From assembly GCA_022562895.1 (NCBI GenBank), contig JADFOK010000001.1, positions 62,001 to 126,000 on the forward strand: a stretch of 64,000 bases of DNA. The letters are read 5' to 3'. Source of the stretch: Bacteroidota bacterium. Lineage in GTDB: Bacteria; Bacteroidota; Bacteroidia; Flavobacteriales; Flavobacteriaceae. Below are positions 1-9,404 of this stretch, piece by piece (position 1 is the stretch's first letter; each line of letters begins with the position of its first letter). The notes under the pieces were generated by a model. The model worked only from the letters and a program-made list of their open reading frames with translations, had not been told where the DNA came from and made no database searches. Position numbers and translations under genes: made by a program.

Positions 1-221
1 ATGGTTTGCCTATGACAACATTAATGTTTACATATGATGAATTATTAACTATAACTGGAGCAGATCAATCTATTATTGCTCATAACGATCAAATGGATCT
101 TAGATTGGTTTTAAATTTAACAGATGGAAGATCATTTACCAATTCTGATGTAAATGGTAATGTAAGTGCTGGATTATTTTTCCAGGCACCATTTTTTTAT
201 AGCATAAAAATTAAAAATTAA
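1..221 (+). CDS. 3' end of an unidentified protein (partial)
   Basis: Only the last 72 or so codons are present. The reading frame is open to the left edge, so the real start lies outside the window; the first full codon begins at base 3. The visible tail is rich in Asp, Asn, Thr and Ser and ends in a short basic stretch (SIKIKN). I recognise no domain, and there is no type IX sorting signal at the end. A strong hairpin terminator follows after about 30 bases, so this is the last gene of its transcript. Coding status is likely from the uninterrupted frame and the terminator; function is unknown. Confidence 0.6.
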   Translation, partial: GLPMTTLMFTYDELLTITGADQSIIAHNDQMDLRLVLNLTDGRSFTNSDVNGNVSAGLFFQAPFFYSIKIKN

Positions 222-248
222 TAGATATATTTAATCATTTTTTTTTCA

Positions 249-290
249 AGCGGGAATTTCTTTTTTAGAAATTCCCGCTTTATTTTTGTG
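249..290 (+). terminator. Rho-independent terminator
   Basis: A perfect 12-bp inverted repeat (AGCGGGAATTTC at 249-260, GAAATTCCCGCT at 268-279) with a 7-base loop is followed by a T-rich tract. It separates the partial gene at the left edge from rlmB. Confidence 0.85.
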
Positions 291-312
291 TATATTTTTA
301 TTTATCAGGCAA

Positions 313-1050
313 ATGGATAAAACATCACTTATATTCGGAATTTACCCAGTATTAGAAGCCCTCAATGCTAATACTACTATTGATAAGGTATTTATTCAAA
401 AAGGAATTTTGAATCCTAATATCGAAGCTATAGTCCAAAAAACTGAAAAAAGAGACATTTCAATATCTTATGCTCCTAAAGAGAAATTAAACAGACTAAC
501 AAAAGGGAATCATCAAGGAGTAATTGCTATTACCTCCCCTATTTCATTTCACTCTTTAGAAAATATAATTGAATCAACTCTAACAAAAAAGAAGAATCCA
601 CTTTTTTTAATATTAGATCAAATAAGTGATGTACGTAATTTTGGAGCCATTATTCGAACAGCGGAATGTACCGGAGTAGATGCTATTATCATACAGAAAA
701 AAGGTGGGGCTCCAGTATCTGGTGATACCGTAAAAACGTCAGCCGGAGCAATATTTAAAGTGCCTATTTGTAAAGTAGATCATATAAAAGATGCTATTTT
801 TTATTTACAGGCATCAGATATAACCATTATTGCAGCCACAGAGAAAACAGAAAATAGTATTTATACTTTAGATTTAAAAAAACCACTTGCTGTAGTTTTG
901 GGTTCTGAAGGGAAAGGAGTATCAAAGTCTATTTTAAATCTTGTAGATAATAGAGCTGCTATTCCTTTATTAGGCGAAATAAATTCGTTAAATGTTTCGG
1001 TGGCTTGTGGCGTCTTTTTATATGAAATAGTACGGCAAAGAAATCTATAA
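313..1050 (+). CDS. rlmB: 23S rRNA 2'-O-methyltransferase RlmB (SpoU/TrmH family)
   Basis: Predicted to methylate the ribose of G2251 in 23S rRNA using S-adenosylmethionine. The N-terminal substrate-binding domain begins with the usual GIYPVLEAL. The C-terminal SPOUT knot has all three motifs: DVRNFGAIIRTAE (about residues 105-118) with the catalytic-type Asn and Arg, VLGSEGKGVS (about 195-204), and INSLNVSVACGVFLYE near the end. I chose the ATG at 313 rather than an in-frame ATG 27 bases upstream, because family members start right at the (M)xxxxLIFGIYPV segment and the extra residues would run close to the terminator. At 245 residues it has normal length. Its 3' end overlaps the convergent rhomboid gene by six bases. 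Confidence 0.93.
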   Translation: MDKTSLIFGIYPVLEALNANTTIDKVFIQKGILNPNIEAIVQKTEKRDISISYAPKEKLNRLTKGNHQGVIAITSPISFHSLENIIESTLTKKKNPLFLILDQISDVRNFGAIIRTAECTGVDAIIIQKKGGAPVSGDTVKTSAGAIFKVPICKVDHIKDAIFYLQASDITIIAATEKTENSIYTLDLKKPLAVVLGSEGKGVSKSILNLVDNRAAIPLLGEINSLNVSVACGVFLYEIVRQRNL

Positions 1051-1797
1051 CTCCTCATTCTTGTTATTTGAATCTTTTTTAAAAGTATACCGTATTCTTA
1101 TAGAGGATGGCCTATTATTTTCTTCATTTTCCGGAGGAGTTTCAATAAAATTACCATCGTCATCAAAATGTTTTAAAAATTCATCTTCTTCCGGTAAGTA
1201 ATCTTCGTGTTCCCATTCATATTTTGTGTTTTCAATTGGATTCTTTCTGAATAAAATTGAAAAAACGAATCCTACAATAAGACCTGATAAATGTCCTTCC
1301 CAAGATATTTTAGGATCAATAGGAAAAACATACCATAAGAAACCACCATAAAGAAACACTACAACTAAAGACAATGCAATAAGCTGATATTGTTTAGAAA
1401 ATATGCCTTTAAAAAGTAAAAAAGCGGTTAACATATATATAACACCACTCGCGCCAAGGTGCAAGGCTGGTCTGCCAATAAGCCAGGTTAGAAATCCTGT
1501 TAGTAGCATTCCATAGAGTAATACTTTCCAACGTATGTTTTTATAAAAATAAAAAAGTGCAATACTTAAAACCAGAAGGGGTATTGAGTTGTTAAATAGA
1601 TGATTAATATCACTGTGGATAAATGGACCGAATAGAATACCTCTTAATCCTTCAAATTTTCGAGGATATATTCCTAAATAGTTAAAGTCCCAATTAAATC
1701 GTGTTTCAGCCCAAAAAACCGTTACAATCAAAAAAAGAAAAAGTAATGGGAAAATTATGACCTTAGTCGAAAATTGTAATTCTTTATTATCTGACAT
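1045..1797 (-). CDS. Rhomboid family intramembrane serine protease
   Basis: A polytopic membrane protein of 250 residues that should cleave transmembrane segments of other membrane proteins. The rhomboid hallmarks are present: H66-x3-N70 in the second helix, the nucleophile in GASG (Ser117), and the second catalytic residue His169 in WEGHLSG. Six hydrophobic segments lie between about residues 12 and 185, followed by an acidic cytoplasmic tail of about 60 residues rich in Glu, Asp and Asn. The substrate is unknown. A TAnnTTTG match reading leftward (TAAATTTG, complement of 1830-1837) lies about 35 bases before the start. The catalytic Ser/His pair is intact, so it is probably active. Confidence 0.9.
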   Translation of the reverse strand: MSDNKELQFSTKVIIFPLLFLFLIVTVFWAETRFNWDFNYLGIYPRKFEGLRGILFGPFIHSDINHLFNNSIPLLVLSIALFYFYKNIRWKVLLYGMLLTGFLTWLIGRPALHLGASGVIYMLTAFLLFKGIFSKQYQLIALSLVVVFLYGGFLWYVFPIDPKISWEGHLSGLIVGFVFSILFRKNPIENTKYEWEHEDYLPEEDEFLKHFDDDGNFIETPPENEENNRPSSIRIRYTFKKDSNNKNEEL

Positions 1798-1886
1798 GGT
1801 TTTCTACTATCAAAAAACAATCCTTAAATCAAATTTATGATAAAATGTCAGAGAAAAGGCTTTTTTTATATTGTACTTTTACAATC

Positions 1887-3185
1887 ATGAATACACCTCT
1901 TGCAGAACGCATAAGACCCAAAACGATAGAAGATTTTTTATGTCAGGAACATTTGGTAGGAACTCATGGTGCTATTACTGCACAATTAAAAACAGGTGTA
2001 CTTTCCTCAATGATTTTCTGGGGGCCACCAGGAACAGGAAAAACAACCCTTGCAACAATTATTGCCGATCAAACTAAAAGACCATTTTATACTCTAAGTG
2101 CTATTGATAGTGGTGTTGCCGCCGTTAGGCAAGTAATCGAAAAAGCTAAAAAAAGTGATACTCTGTTCTCTACAGAAAGCCCCATACTTTTTATAGATGA
2201 GATACACCGCTTTAATAAATCACAACAAGATTCATTATTAGGGGCAGTAGAAAAGGGATTGATTACCCTCTTTGGTGCCACTACCGAAAACCCGAGTTTT
2301 GAAGTAATTCCTGCTCTTCTCTCACGTTGTCAAGTATATGTACTAGATCCATTTAGTAAAAAAGATTTGGAAACGTTATTAAAACGTGCTATTAAAAAAG
2401 ATGAGATATTAGCACAAAAAAATATAATACTTAAGGAAACCGAAGCAATTATAAGGCTTTCAGGCGGAGATGCTAGAAAACTTTTAAATATTCTGGAATT
2501 GGTTGTACTATCAGATCAACCTTCCAATAAAGCAGGAAAAGGTAGTATAGTTACCATTACCAATGAAATGGTTCAACATATAGTTCAGAAAAATACAGTT
2601 TTATACGATAAAACAGGGGAGCAACATTACGATATAATATCAGCTTTTATAAAATCTATTAGGGGTAGTGACCCAAATGCTGCTGTATATTGGTTAGCAC
2701 GTATGATAGAGGGTGGTGAAGATGTTAAATTTATCGCCAGAAGGCTTCTTATTTTAGCATCTGAGGATATAGGGAATGCAAATCCAACTGCTTTGGTACT
2801 AGCAAATAACACATTCCAAGCTGTATCTACAGTAGGATATCCCGAAGCTCGTATCATTTTAAGTCAATGTGCTATTTATCTAGCTTCTTCACCAAAAAGT
2901 AATGCTTCATATACAGCAATTTCAAAAGCCCAAAAACTTGTGAAACAAACCGGAGATTTATCTGTTCCTTTTTCTATTAGAAATGCTCCTACAAAATTGA
3001 TGAAAGAACTAGGTTATAGTAAAGCTTATCAATATGCACATGATTTTGAGGGTAATTTTACTCCACATGAATTTCTTCCTGAAGAAATAAAAGGAAATAC
3101 TCTCTATAATCCAGGTTCAAACACAAAAGAAAATACTATTAAATCGTATTTAAAAGTTCTTTGGAAAGATAAATACAATTATTGA
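1887..3185 (+). CDS. rarA: Replication-associated recombination AAA+ ATPase RarA/MgsA
   Basis: A 432-residue clamp-loader-like AAA+ ATPase that acts at stalled replication forks. Walker A (GPPGTGKTT, about residues 45-53), Walker B (LFIDEIHRFNKSQQD, about 101-115) and the sensor/arginine-finger stretch GATTENPSFEVIPALLSRC are all present, followed by the C-terminal MgsA tetramerisation region (RGSDPNAAVYWLARMIEGGED). The ATG at 1887 is preferred because RarA proteins begin at xPLAERIRPK; the 14 upstream in-frame residues are hydrophobic and unlike the family. It is divergent from the rhomboid gene and overlaps the 3' end of the convergent VCBS lipoprotein gene by seven bases. Confidence 0.95.
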   Translation: MNTPLAERIRPKTIEDFLCQEHLVGTHGAITAQLKTGVLSSMIFWGPPGTGKTTLATIIADQTKRPFYTLSAIDSGVAAVRQVIEKAKKSDTLFSTESPILFIDEIHRFNKSQQDSLLGAVEKGLITLFGATTENPSFEVIPALLSRCQVYVLDPFSKKDLETLLKRAIKKDEILAQKNIILKETEAIIRLSGGDARKLLNILELVVLSDQPSNKAGKGSIVTITNEMVQHIVQKNTVLYDKTGEQHYDIISAFIKSIRGSDPNAAVYWLARMIEGGEDVKFIARRLLILASEDIGNANPTALVLANNTFQAVSTVGYPEARIILSQCAIYLASSPKSNASYTAISKAQKLVKQTGDLSVPFSIRNAPTKLMKELGYSKAYQYAHDFEGNFTPHEFLPEEIKGNTLYNPGSNTKENTIKSYLKVLWKDKYNY

Positions 3186-6100
3186 CGAATTTTAAATACC
3201 ACAGTTTTTTCATCATTAATCCCACTAATAAGATATTTATTCCCAGATTTCTGATGCTCTATTATTAATAATGACTTAGCATTGCCAGAAATATATAAGC
3301 CACTTTCAATAAAACTTAACGCTTTATATCTGTCTTGTTGTGATAAAAGAACAATCCCTGTTCCCATATCCAGACGAGGTGTTTCAACTTCAGTATTATA
3401 TATATTTCCTAAAATAATAGCATCTTCATATCCGTCATTATTAAGGTCGATAAAAACGGTATTAAATATAGGAGCAGTCTGTGCAAGTGAAGGTAAAAAA
3501 ACTTTATCAAACTTTCCTTGTCCTTTATTTATTAAAATAAGAGACTTAAATTGTGTTGCTTCTTTTTTATATGATGAATCAAGTTTATCGCCATAGATGT
3601 CATATAATGAAGCGTTTGCAAATGAATTATATGTTTGAAATTTATCAACAATAAAAGGCATTTGCTGGGAAGAACATTCAAGACCCCGAGAAGGGACATC
3701 CCTTCCGTTATATTGATTACTCAACACAATATCGAAGGTGCCATTGTTATCAAAATCATTTCCAAATACCTTAAGAGGACTATAATTTGTAGCTTTATAT
3801 TTAATATTTGTACCAACATTTCCAATAATATAATCTTTTAAACCATCATTATTAATATCTGTTTCAGATACAGAAAACCACCATCCTTTTTCATTGTTTA
3901 AACCACTCTTTACCGAAATATTTTTAAAAGTGCCAAATTCATTTCTAAAAATTCCGATAGGACTCCACTCTCCTACTGCAATAAAATCTACCCAACCATC
4001 ATTATCGAAATCAGTTGCTATTATCTGATTAATAATTCCAAAATCGATTAATTGAGGGGCTATCTCTCTTGTGACATTTGTAAAACTTCCCGAATCATTA
4101 CGCAAAATAAATGACCTTGCCGCCATTGGATAGTTCTGGGGAATAATGCGGTTTCCAATAAGTAAATCCAAATCACCATCATTGTCATAATCAATAACAG
4201 CGACAGATTTTCCACTTTCAGCAAGGGCGTTAATCGTCTTATCTTTTGACTTTGTAAACCTTCCAGATCCATCATTTATATATAATCTATCTGTGTAATT
4301 TTTTGAAAATTGTTTAAATTCATTACCCCCGCTTACTACATATAAATCGTTATCACCATCATTATCTACATCAAAGAACACAGCCTCCATATCTTCATAA
4401 GCCTTATCCAACACAAGACTTTTTGAAGTATGAGCTATAAACCCAGAATCGGTTTGAATAAATAATTGTCCCGGTTGGTTAGCTGCTCCCCCGATAAATA
4501 TATCATCTCTTCCATCTCCATTTATATCACCTTTGGCCATATATGGACCAAAAGTTGATTGTTTATAAGGTAATAAAACTTCTTTTTCAAAATCATTATA
4601 AGAATTTTCTCTATGGATAAAATTAATCCCTAAATTATTAGTTACAGATTCAAAATAAATTTTATTATTAGCTTTTATAAATGTTTTATTTGCATTAGTT
4701 TCTTTAAATACAACTTCGGTATTAATAGAAAGGTTATACTTCTCTTCAAATTTTCCAGAAAGCCAAACCACACGAATAGTATCAATTTTTTCTGTATTTC
4801 CAATACCAAAAAATGCATCATTTTGAGTTGCAGAAAGGTATCCTTTAACTCTTTTGGTTTCTATAAATTGCACCTTTTTACCTATAATAACAGTAACCTT
4901 GGCAAAAGGTTCAGATGTTTTTCCTTTGGTAATAACTTTTATATAATTATTTAGGCCTTTTTCAATAGTATTATTTTTATACAAAAAAGCTTCAGAATTA
5001 ATATTACTCACCACCAAATCTAAATCTCCATCATTATCTAAATCGGCATAGGCTGCACCATTTGAAAATGAGGGATTATAAAGACCCCAATTATTTGTTT
5101 CATCAGTAAATTGCAGGTTTTTTTGATTCCAATATATAATATTTGATAACTTTTCGGAAGGTAATGCATCGTATAAACGCTGTTTTATTTCAAGGGGAAC
5201 CTTTCCATTATAGGCTTGTTTTACTTTAACTATCTGTATGCGCATATCATTGTCTAGTGCGTAGCGCCTATACCCATTTGTAACATATATATCTTTATAG
5301 CCATCAAAATCAAGATCCACTATAAGGCCAGCCCAACTCCAATCGGTTTTTGAAAGTCCAGCTTGCTGAGAAATATTGTGAAACTTATTATTACCCATGT
5401 TTAATTGAAGCGAATTATACATGTATTGATATGGCATGTTTAATTTATCTACAAGCAATGAAAATCGTTTCTGGTTCATGGAAGCCATAAGTGTTTTTGC
5501 TCTAACATGGTCGCTTGATGCCATATCTAATACAAAAATATCTTGAAGTAAATCATTGTTTATATCGGCTATATCTACTCCCATTCCGTAGAAAGAAACT
5601 TGATTCAATTGCTCTTTAATCTCATTTGAAAATGTTCCGTTTTTATTGTTTATATATAAAGCATCTGGTATGTAATAATCGTTAGCTATGTATATGTCTA
5701 ACCAACCATCATTATTGATATCACTTACTGTTACTCCTAATCCAAAAGAAGCGTTCAAAACCCCGGCTTTCTTAGAAACATCTGTAAATATTCCATTGTT
5801 GTTTTGATATAAATGTGTAGCACTATTATATAAATTTGAACTAATTTTCATCAGATTGTAAAAGGAATTGGGATCTAGACCATAAAATTCATTTTCATTG
5901 GATACTAAACAATCCAGATCTCCATCATTGTCATAATCAAAAAATACAGACTGTGTACTAATTCCGTTATCATTGAGACCAATTTCTTTACCAATTTCCT
6001 TAAATGTGAGATCTTTTTGATTGATAAAAAGCAAATTTTGTCTGTTCTTGCTTTGTTTTGGTCCTCCCTGAGATATATATATATCCATCCATCCATCTCC

Positions 6101-6520
6101 ATTAACATCTGCAAATGTTACTCCATTTGCCCATTCTTTTCCAATGTTTATTCCAGCCTTTTCGGATATGTCTTCAAAGACCAAATTTCCTTTATTGAGA
6201 TATAATTTATTTTCAACTTGATTACCGGTAAAGAAAATATCTTTTAGACCATCATTATTAATATCTTCAATACCTACTCCTGCCCCATTATAAAAAAAAT
6301 CGTAGTCAAATAAATTCTCCATGGTAGCAATATTCTCTTTTAGAGTATTGGAAAATTTTATTCCGCTTGCAGAAGAAGGAATATTTTCGAATAAATTGTT
6401 TCGTAGAATATCATTGTTTATCGATATGTCATTTTCCTTTTTTTGTTCTTTTGAGGATTCTTTTTTGTCAGAATTACAAGCAAAAGAAAGCATTACAACA
6501 ACTATCCAAAAATATTTCAT
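3179..6520 (-). CDS. Large VCBS/FG-GAP repeat lipoprotein with ASPIC/UnbV domain
   Basis: 1113 residues. It starts with a lipoprotein signal peptide whose lipobox is LSFAC (Cys15), so it should be anchored to the outer membrane or cell surface. Most of the protein is repeated calcium-binding FG-GAP/VCBS blades with the D-x-[DN]-x-DG-x-x-D loop (for example DINNDGLKDIF, DVNGDGWMDIY, DYDNDGDLDCL), giving at least two beta-propeller regions. Between them, at roughly residues 535-615, lies an ASPIC/UnbV domain (GYLSATQNDAFFGIG, RVVWLSG). Such proteins often accompany carbohydrate-binding outer-membrane systems in Bacteroidota, but no SusC/SusD pair is adjacent. It is the last gene of a leftward four-gene run, 14 bases after the gene before it. 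Ligand unknown. Confidence 0.88.
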   Translation of the reverse strand: MKYFWIVVVMLSFACNSDKKESSKEQKKENDISINNDILRNNLFENIPSSASGIKFSNTLKENIATMENLFDYDFFYNGAGVGIEDINNDGLKDIFFTGNQVENKLYLNKGNLVFEDISEKAGINIGKEWANGVTFADVNGDGWMDIYISQGGPKQSKNRQNLLFINQKDLTFKEIGKEIGLNDNGISTQSVFFDYDNDGDLDCLVSNENEFYGLDPNSFYNLMKISSNLYNSATHLYQNNNGIFTDVSKKAGVLNASFGLGVTVSDINNDGWLDIYIANDYYIPDALYINNKNGTFSNEIKEQLNQVSFYGMGVDIADINNDLLQDIFVLDMASSDHVRAKTLMASMNQKRFSLLVDKLNMPYQYMYNSLQLNMGNNKFHNISQQAGLSKTDWSWAGLIVDLDFDGYKDIYVTNGYRRYALDNDMRIQIVKVKQAYNGKVPLEIKQRLYDALPSEKLSNIIYWNQKNLQFTDETNNWGLYNPSFSNGAAYADLDNDGDLDLVVSNINSEAFLYKNNTIEKGLNNYIKVITKGKTSEPFAKVTVIIGKKVQFIETKRVKGYLSATQNDAFFGIGNTEKIDTIRVVWLSGKFEEKYNLSINTEVVFKETNANKTFIKANNKIYFESVTNNLGINFIHRENSYNDFEKEVLLPYKQSTFGPYMAKGDINGDGRDDIFIGGAANQPGQLFIQTDSGFIAHTSKSLVLDKAYEDMEAVFFDVDNDGDNDLYVVSGGNEFKQFSKNYTDRLYINDGSGRFTKSKDKTINALAESGKSVAVIDYDNDGDLDLLIGNRIIPQNYPMAARSFILRNDSGSFTNVTREIAPQLIDFGIINQIIATDFDNDGWVDFIAVGEWSPIGIFRNEFGTFKNISVKSGLNNEKGWWFSVSETDINNDGLKDYIIGNVGTNIKYKATNYSPLKVFGNDFDNNGTFDIVLSNQYNGRDVPSRGLECSSQQMPFIVDKFQTYNSFANASLYDIYGDKLDSSYKKEATQFKSLILINKGQGKFDKVFLPSLAQTAPIFNTVFIDLNNDGYEDAIILGNIYNTEVETPRLDMGTGIVLLSQQDRYKALSFIESGLYISGNAKSLLIIEHQKSGNKYLISGINDEKTVVFKIRQ

Positions 6521-6534
6521 TGTGATACTAATCT

Positions 6535-7389
6535 TTATTTTATATCAATTTTAAACTTCATTATTACTAATTCGGTCTCTCCTTCAACTTTCCTTTCAAT
6601 TACAAATCCCTGCTCAGTTTTATAACCGACACCATTAAATTTAGAAGTAGCAACCAAAAATATATTTTTTACAGAAGTAGGCTTTATTTTACCAATATTT
6701 ATGTCCTTATACATAACAGAAAATCCTTTCTCTAAAGGAATTAATAAATATGCATCGTTAGAGTAAGAAAATGTGTTTTGCTTTTTTACAGTCGTTTTAA
6801 TCTCCGAATTTGAGGTTGTAACAATATATAATTCAGTGTTTTCAATAGCTGTTGGTTCTTTGTTAGACACAATACTTGAAACGACAACTGCTTCACTTTT
6901 TACTTTATTTCCTGTTTTTACAGGAATTTCAGATACCATTTCATTTTCAATAACTGTTGTATTCGCATTTTGGTTTACCTTAAGTGAACTAATACTATTA
7001 AACGATTTTCGAACAGCTTCATGATAAGCTTTTTTATATTCTTTTAATTTACTTTTCCCTTCAACACTTCGGAATACTTCCTCTCCATTACAATCTTCTA
7101 AAATCACTGAAATTTTAGTGTAAATAAATCCTGAAGTATATTCTAAATTACTCCAAAGCCCTTCACATCGTTTAAAATTATCGGGTATTTCATTATTAAA
7201 ATATGCATTAAACCCGTATTTGTTAAAGAGAAATTTTGTGAAAGAATTTAATTGAAATTGATCTTTCTCACTTAAAAAATTATATTGCAATGGAACCACA
7301 ACATATCTATAATCATTTAAAGATTTTTGAGAAAAACTATTTGATACAAAGCCAGTTAAGAAAAAAACAACAAAATAATATCTTCTCAT
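6535..7389 (-). CDS. Secreted protein of unknown function
   Basis: 284 residues with a clear signal peptide (hydrophobic core VVFFLTGFVSNSFS ending before QKS). An N-terminal half of about 130 residues has a mixed alpha/beta look (DYRYVVVPLQYNFL, FTKFLFNKYGFNAYF) and a Cys pair (C69, C94). A low-complexity linker rich in Val, Asn, Thr and Ser follows, then a C-terminal beta-rich segment (AYLLIPLEKGFSVMYKDINIGKI). I do not recognise a named domain. Its start overlaps the stop of the upstream DUF5723 gene by four bases (ATGA), so translation of the two is probably coupled. This suggests a periplasmic or surface partner of that barrel. Confidence 0.8.
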   Translation of the reverse strand: MRRYYFVVFFLTGFVSNSFSQKSLNDYRYVVVPLQYNFLSEKDQFQLNSFTKFLFNKYGFNAYFNNEIPDNFKRCEGLWSNLEYTSGFIYTKISVILEDCNGEEVFRSVEGKSKLKEYKKAYHEAVRKSFNSISSLKVNQNANTTVIENEMVSEIPVKTGNKVKSEAVVVSSIVSNKEPTAIENTELYIVTTSNSEIKTTVKKQNTFSYSNDAYLLIPLEKGFSVMYKDINIGKIKPTSVKNIFLVATSKFNGVGYKTEQGFVIERKVEGETELVIMKFKIDIK

Positions 7390-8807
7390 TCTTCGTCAAT
7401 TTTTATATTAAAACCTAACTGTAAAGATATGCTTTTTGCTTTTGCCAGGTTTCCGTATCTCAGCAAATTGTCGGCAGCTATATAAAAATTGAATTTCCCC
7501 AAATCGGTAACAAAACCCAATCCCAAATTAGTAGTTGAATACGAATCTATAGTATAGGTAGCTTTAGCAGAAATATAATCTGTAAACCTTCGATAATAAA
7601 ATAAAGTCCCTGCCATTTGTGCGCCTTTTGGTCTGGAAATACTGTAAAACTGGAGTCCTACAGATTGATCTCGGTCTATACCTGAGTTAATATTCCTACA
7701 ATCACATTCTGCGTTATTCCCAATTATCTTTCCAAAATTGTAGGAGAGACTTGCATTTAATTTTAACGGCCGAAATTGGGTATAGGAGTTATAAAGTGTA
7801 TCGATGGGTATTTCTCTTTCAATTTCATCTTCCAGATCATCCCAATAGGGTGGAGCCGGTTCTCCTATGTTTAAAGGTGGAAATAGAAGCTCAATCCCAT
7901 TTAGTGTATAATTTCCACTAACATGATATGTTTCTACATCCTTTGTGTGAAAAATGGCACCAAAGTCTAAAATACTGGCACTTGCCGTAAATTTGTCATT
8001 TATATCATAGGTTCCACCAATATCGACCCCTAATCCAATATTACCACCAAAAAAAGCTCGTCCTAATATTTCACCAATTACTTGCGAGGACCCGTTTAAT
8101 TCTCTTAATGATGCAAATCCAGACGTTTCTACAGTTATATCTATATCTTGTACTGTATGTTCATAAATATTAATGGTTCCATCTCCCAAGTGTGTGACAA
8201 AAGTACCATTGTTATTGGTACTTCGATAACTAATCAAACTCGAGTAGATCTTTGCTCGAATCCCTAAAATAAGTTTATTTGTTACCTGTTTGTTAGCTCC
8301 AAAATGGAAAACAGTCATCAAATCTCCAGTGGTACTAATTTCACCCAAATCAAATTCATAATCTATATAATCCCTATTTCCCTCCCATGCTAAAATGGCA
8401 AGATCTCTCGGAAAATAACTAATAAAGTCGAATTCTTGATATATCCCACCTGAAAAATAAATTTCGTTTTGAGCTCTCCATCCAAAATTAATAATCTCTA
8501 ATTGTTGGGTGACTGTAAAAAAGTCTGTGTTTTTTAACTCAAATATCTTTTTTCGAATACGTTCATTAATATCCCCACCCGAATCTTCAAAAATATCAAA
8601 CACTGAAACTCCAGAAGATCCTCCATTAATGTGAATTTGTGAAAAGAAGGGTATCCCAAAATGATATTTCTGAGTAACCGAAATTTTACCTCCTGGATTT
8701 AACAGCAACGACTGTGGAATTTCTTCCACCCCATATAGCAATTGTTTATTTTGTGCAATTGACATTATAGCCCATAGAGCGAATAAACAAGTTAGTACTT
8801 TTCGCAT
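7386..8807 (-). CDS. DUF5723-like outer-membrane beta-barrel protein
   Basis: 473 residues with a signal peptide cleaved after IMSIAQ. The rest consists of alternating amphipathic beta-strands with many Gly and aromatic residues, as in PorV/PorP-type barrels: FGWRAQNEIYFSGGIYQEF, GIRAKIYSSLISY, GANKQVTNKLILG and the closing strand ISLQLGFNIKI. The N-terminal segment LLYGVEEIPQSLLLNPGG fits the DUF5723 proteins of Bacteroidota. Four bases separate it from the upstream lipoprotein gene, and it overlaps the downstream gene by four. The role is unknown; an outer-membrane scaffold or channel is my inference from the fold. Confidence 0.78.
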   Translation of the reverse strand: MRKVLTCLFALWAIMSIAQNKQLLYGVEEIPQSLLLNPGGKISVTQKYHFGIPFFSQIHINGGSSGVSVFDIFEDSGGDINERIRKKIFELKNTDFFTVTQQLEIINFGWRAQNEIYFSGGIYQEFDFISYFPRDLAILAWEGNRDYIDYEFDLGEISTTGDLMTVFHFGANKQVTNKLILGIRAKIYSSLISYRSTNNNGTFVTHLGDGTINIYEHTVQDIDITVETSGFASLRELNGSSQVIGEILGRAFFGGNIGLGVDIGGTYDINDKFTASASILDFGAIFHTKDVETYHVSGNYTLNGIELLFPPLNIGEPAPPYWDDLEDEIEREIPIDTLYNSYTQFRPLKLNASLSYNFGKIIGNNAECDCRNINSGIDRDQSVGLQFYSISRPKGAQMAGTLFYYRRFTDYISAKATYTIDSYSTTNLGLGFVTDLGKFNFYIAADNLLRYGNLAKAKSISLQLGFNIKIDEE

Positions 8808-8811
8808 TGCA

Positions 8812-9357
8812 TTAAAATTCTAGGTAGTATGTAGTTTTAGACTGAAGATTTAGTATACCTTCTAAGTTTGCATTTGAAGATGGTATAGTTACTGAAACCA
8901 CAACTTTGTCAGATTGTGTCAAATCAATAATATCATCACCCTCTACATTCTGAATAAACTCAGTAACTATTGGCATTTGTAGGCTTCCTTGAATTACTGA
9001 AATTTGCGTTGTGAGGGTAGTATCATTATCCTCACTTAAAAATCGAATGTCAACCAAAAAATCTCTTGGAATGCTATTGTTGAATCTATAGAAAAACTCA
9101 GCTCTAATAAGGCTTTCCTGGATTTCAGTATCATCTAAAATTCGGATTTCGGTAGTATCCCGTATGGTCAGGATTTCGGTAGAGGACGTTTCATCAAAAA
9201 ATTGTCTTGCATCAATATTAAAATATATAAAATCTACCTCTAATATTGGAGTAAGGGCAATATCTTCGGCTTGATCGAAGTCTGTGTCTTTTATACAAGC
9301 AACAAAAAAAAATAGCATAATAGCACCTATAAAAAATAAGTTAAGATTTTTTTTCAC
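8812..9357 (-). CDS. Small lipoprotein of unknown function
   Basis: 181 residues, first gene of the leftward envelope cluster. The signal peptide ends in the lipobox FFVAC (Cys21). The mature part is acidic and Thr/Ile-rich with regular beta-strand periodicity (ILTIRDTTEIRILDD, LIRAEFFYRFNNSIPRDFLVDIRF), so it is probably one or two beta-sandwich domains. I recognise no family. Close coupling to the downstream barrel gene suggests that the two products work together at the outer membrane. Confidence 0.78.
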   Translation of the reverse strand: MKKNLNLFFIGAIMLFFFVACIKDTDFDQAEDIALTPILEVDFIYFNIDARQFFDETSSTEILTIRDTTEIRILDDTEIQESLIRAEFFYRFNNSIPRDFLVDIRFLSEDNDTTLTTQISVIQGSLQMPIVTEFIQNVEGDDIIDLTQSDKVVVSVTIPSSNANLEGILNLQSKTTYYLEF

Positions 9358-9404
9358 GGTTGGGGATTTAATATGTAACGTGCTTTGTTAAGATAATATT
9401 ATAA

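Noticed and set aside
3282..3596. Open frames antisense to the VCBS lipoprotein gene (also near 6321-6554 and 14984-15223)
   Set aside because: They mirror the strong codon pattern of the long gene on the other strand and show no recognisable protein features.
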